Below, in pieces: positions 16,343 to 16,424 of a stretch of 16,424 bases of DNA (position 1 is its first letter; each line of letters starts with the position of its first letter). The position numbers were made by a program, and so were the translations under genes. Source of the stretch: Bacteroidota bacterium (lineage in GTDB: Bacteria > Bacteroidota > Bacteroidia > Bacteroidales > P3); the NCBI GenBank assembly GCA_030540495.1, contig JAUNWC010000005.1, positions 1 through 16,424 on the forward strand, written 5' to 3'. The notes under the pieces are model-generated. The model worked only from the letters and a program-made list of their open reading frames with translations. It did not search any database and was not told where the DNA came from.

Positions 16343-16424
16343 ATGGACTTCTATTGCAAACAATTTGCCCTCAACCACTCTAACTCCACTATGAAAGTGG
16401 GTACGGATAGCATTTTGCTTTCTT
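16343..16424 (+). CDS. N-terminus of a probable tRNA1(Val) adenine-37 N6-methyltransferase (cut by window edge)
   Basis: Only 27 codons are visible. They read MDFYCKQFALNHSNSTMKVG followed by TDSILLS. The F-x-x-KQF, then MKVGTD-x-(I/V)LL arrangement matches the start of the TrmN6/YfiC family of S-adenosylmethionine-dependent methyltransferases, which modify A37 of tRNA1(Val); the visible part precedes the SAM-binding glycine motif. An in-frame TGA two codons upstream fixes the start at this ATG. The gene begins 15 bp after the T run of the preceding terminator. The catalytic NPPY-type motif lies outside the window, so the assignment rests on the N-terminal signature only. Confidence 0.65.
   Translation, partial: MDFYCKQFALNHSNSTMKVGTDSILLS

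Overview
The window looks like a chromosomal segment of an AT-rich member of the Bacteroidota, probably Bacteroidales-like. The evidence is a fused SecD-SecF protein, an outer-membrane receptor with an N-terminal carboxypeptidase-regulatory-like domain, a very large exported protein with a type IX secretion (T9SS)-style C-terminal domain, a PorV/PorQ-family outer-membrane protein, the greA-HIT gene pair, -7 boxes of the TAnnTTTG type, and a lack of Shine-Dalgarno sequences. I see no IS element, CRISPR array, rRNA, tRNA or phage gene, and nothing marks the region as recently acquired.

Layout. A major-facilitator transporter lies on the minus strand at the left end (12-1454). A divergent intergenic region of about 360 bp follows. 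It has one -7 box per direction and an extremely G-poor, pyrimidine-rich + strand. From 1817 to 14729 there is a tightly spaced + strand series with gaps of 10 to 38 bp: secDF, a 100-residue membrane-anchored protein, a TonB-dependent-receptor-like barrel, a 1565-residue exported protein, and a PorV/PorQ-like protein. A strong hairpin terminator closes it. Next come greA and a HIT-family hydrolase overlapping in TAATG, then a lipoprotein with PepSY-like features and its own good promoter, a second terminator, and the first 27 codons of a probable TrmN6-type tRNA methyltransferase running off the right edge.

How the genes may work together. SecDF supports export across the inner membrane. The next genes encode a likely outer-membrane receptor/barrel, a giant Sec-exported and probably T9SS-exported surface protein, and a member of the family that includes the T9SS CTD shuttle PorV. 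The most interesting hypothesis is that the last three form a dedicated cell-surface module, with the PorV-like protein and the receptor-like barrel handling or anchoring the giant protein, whose C-terminus deviates from the usual T9SS ending. This is inferred from gene order and domains; no function is shown by the sequence. Other items worth checking are a perfect 14-bp inverted repeat inside the small gene after secDF, and the hairpin only about 16 nt upstream of greA.
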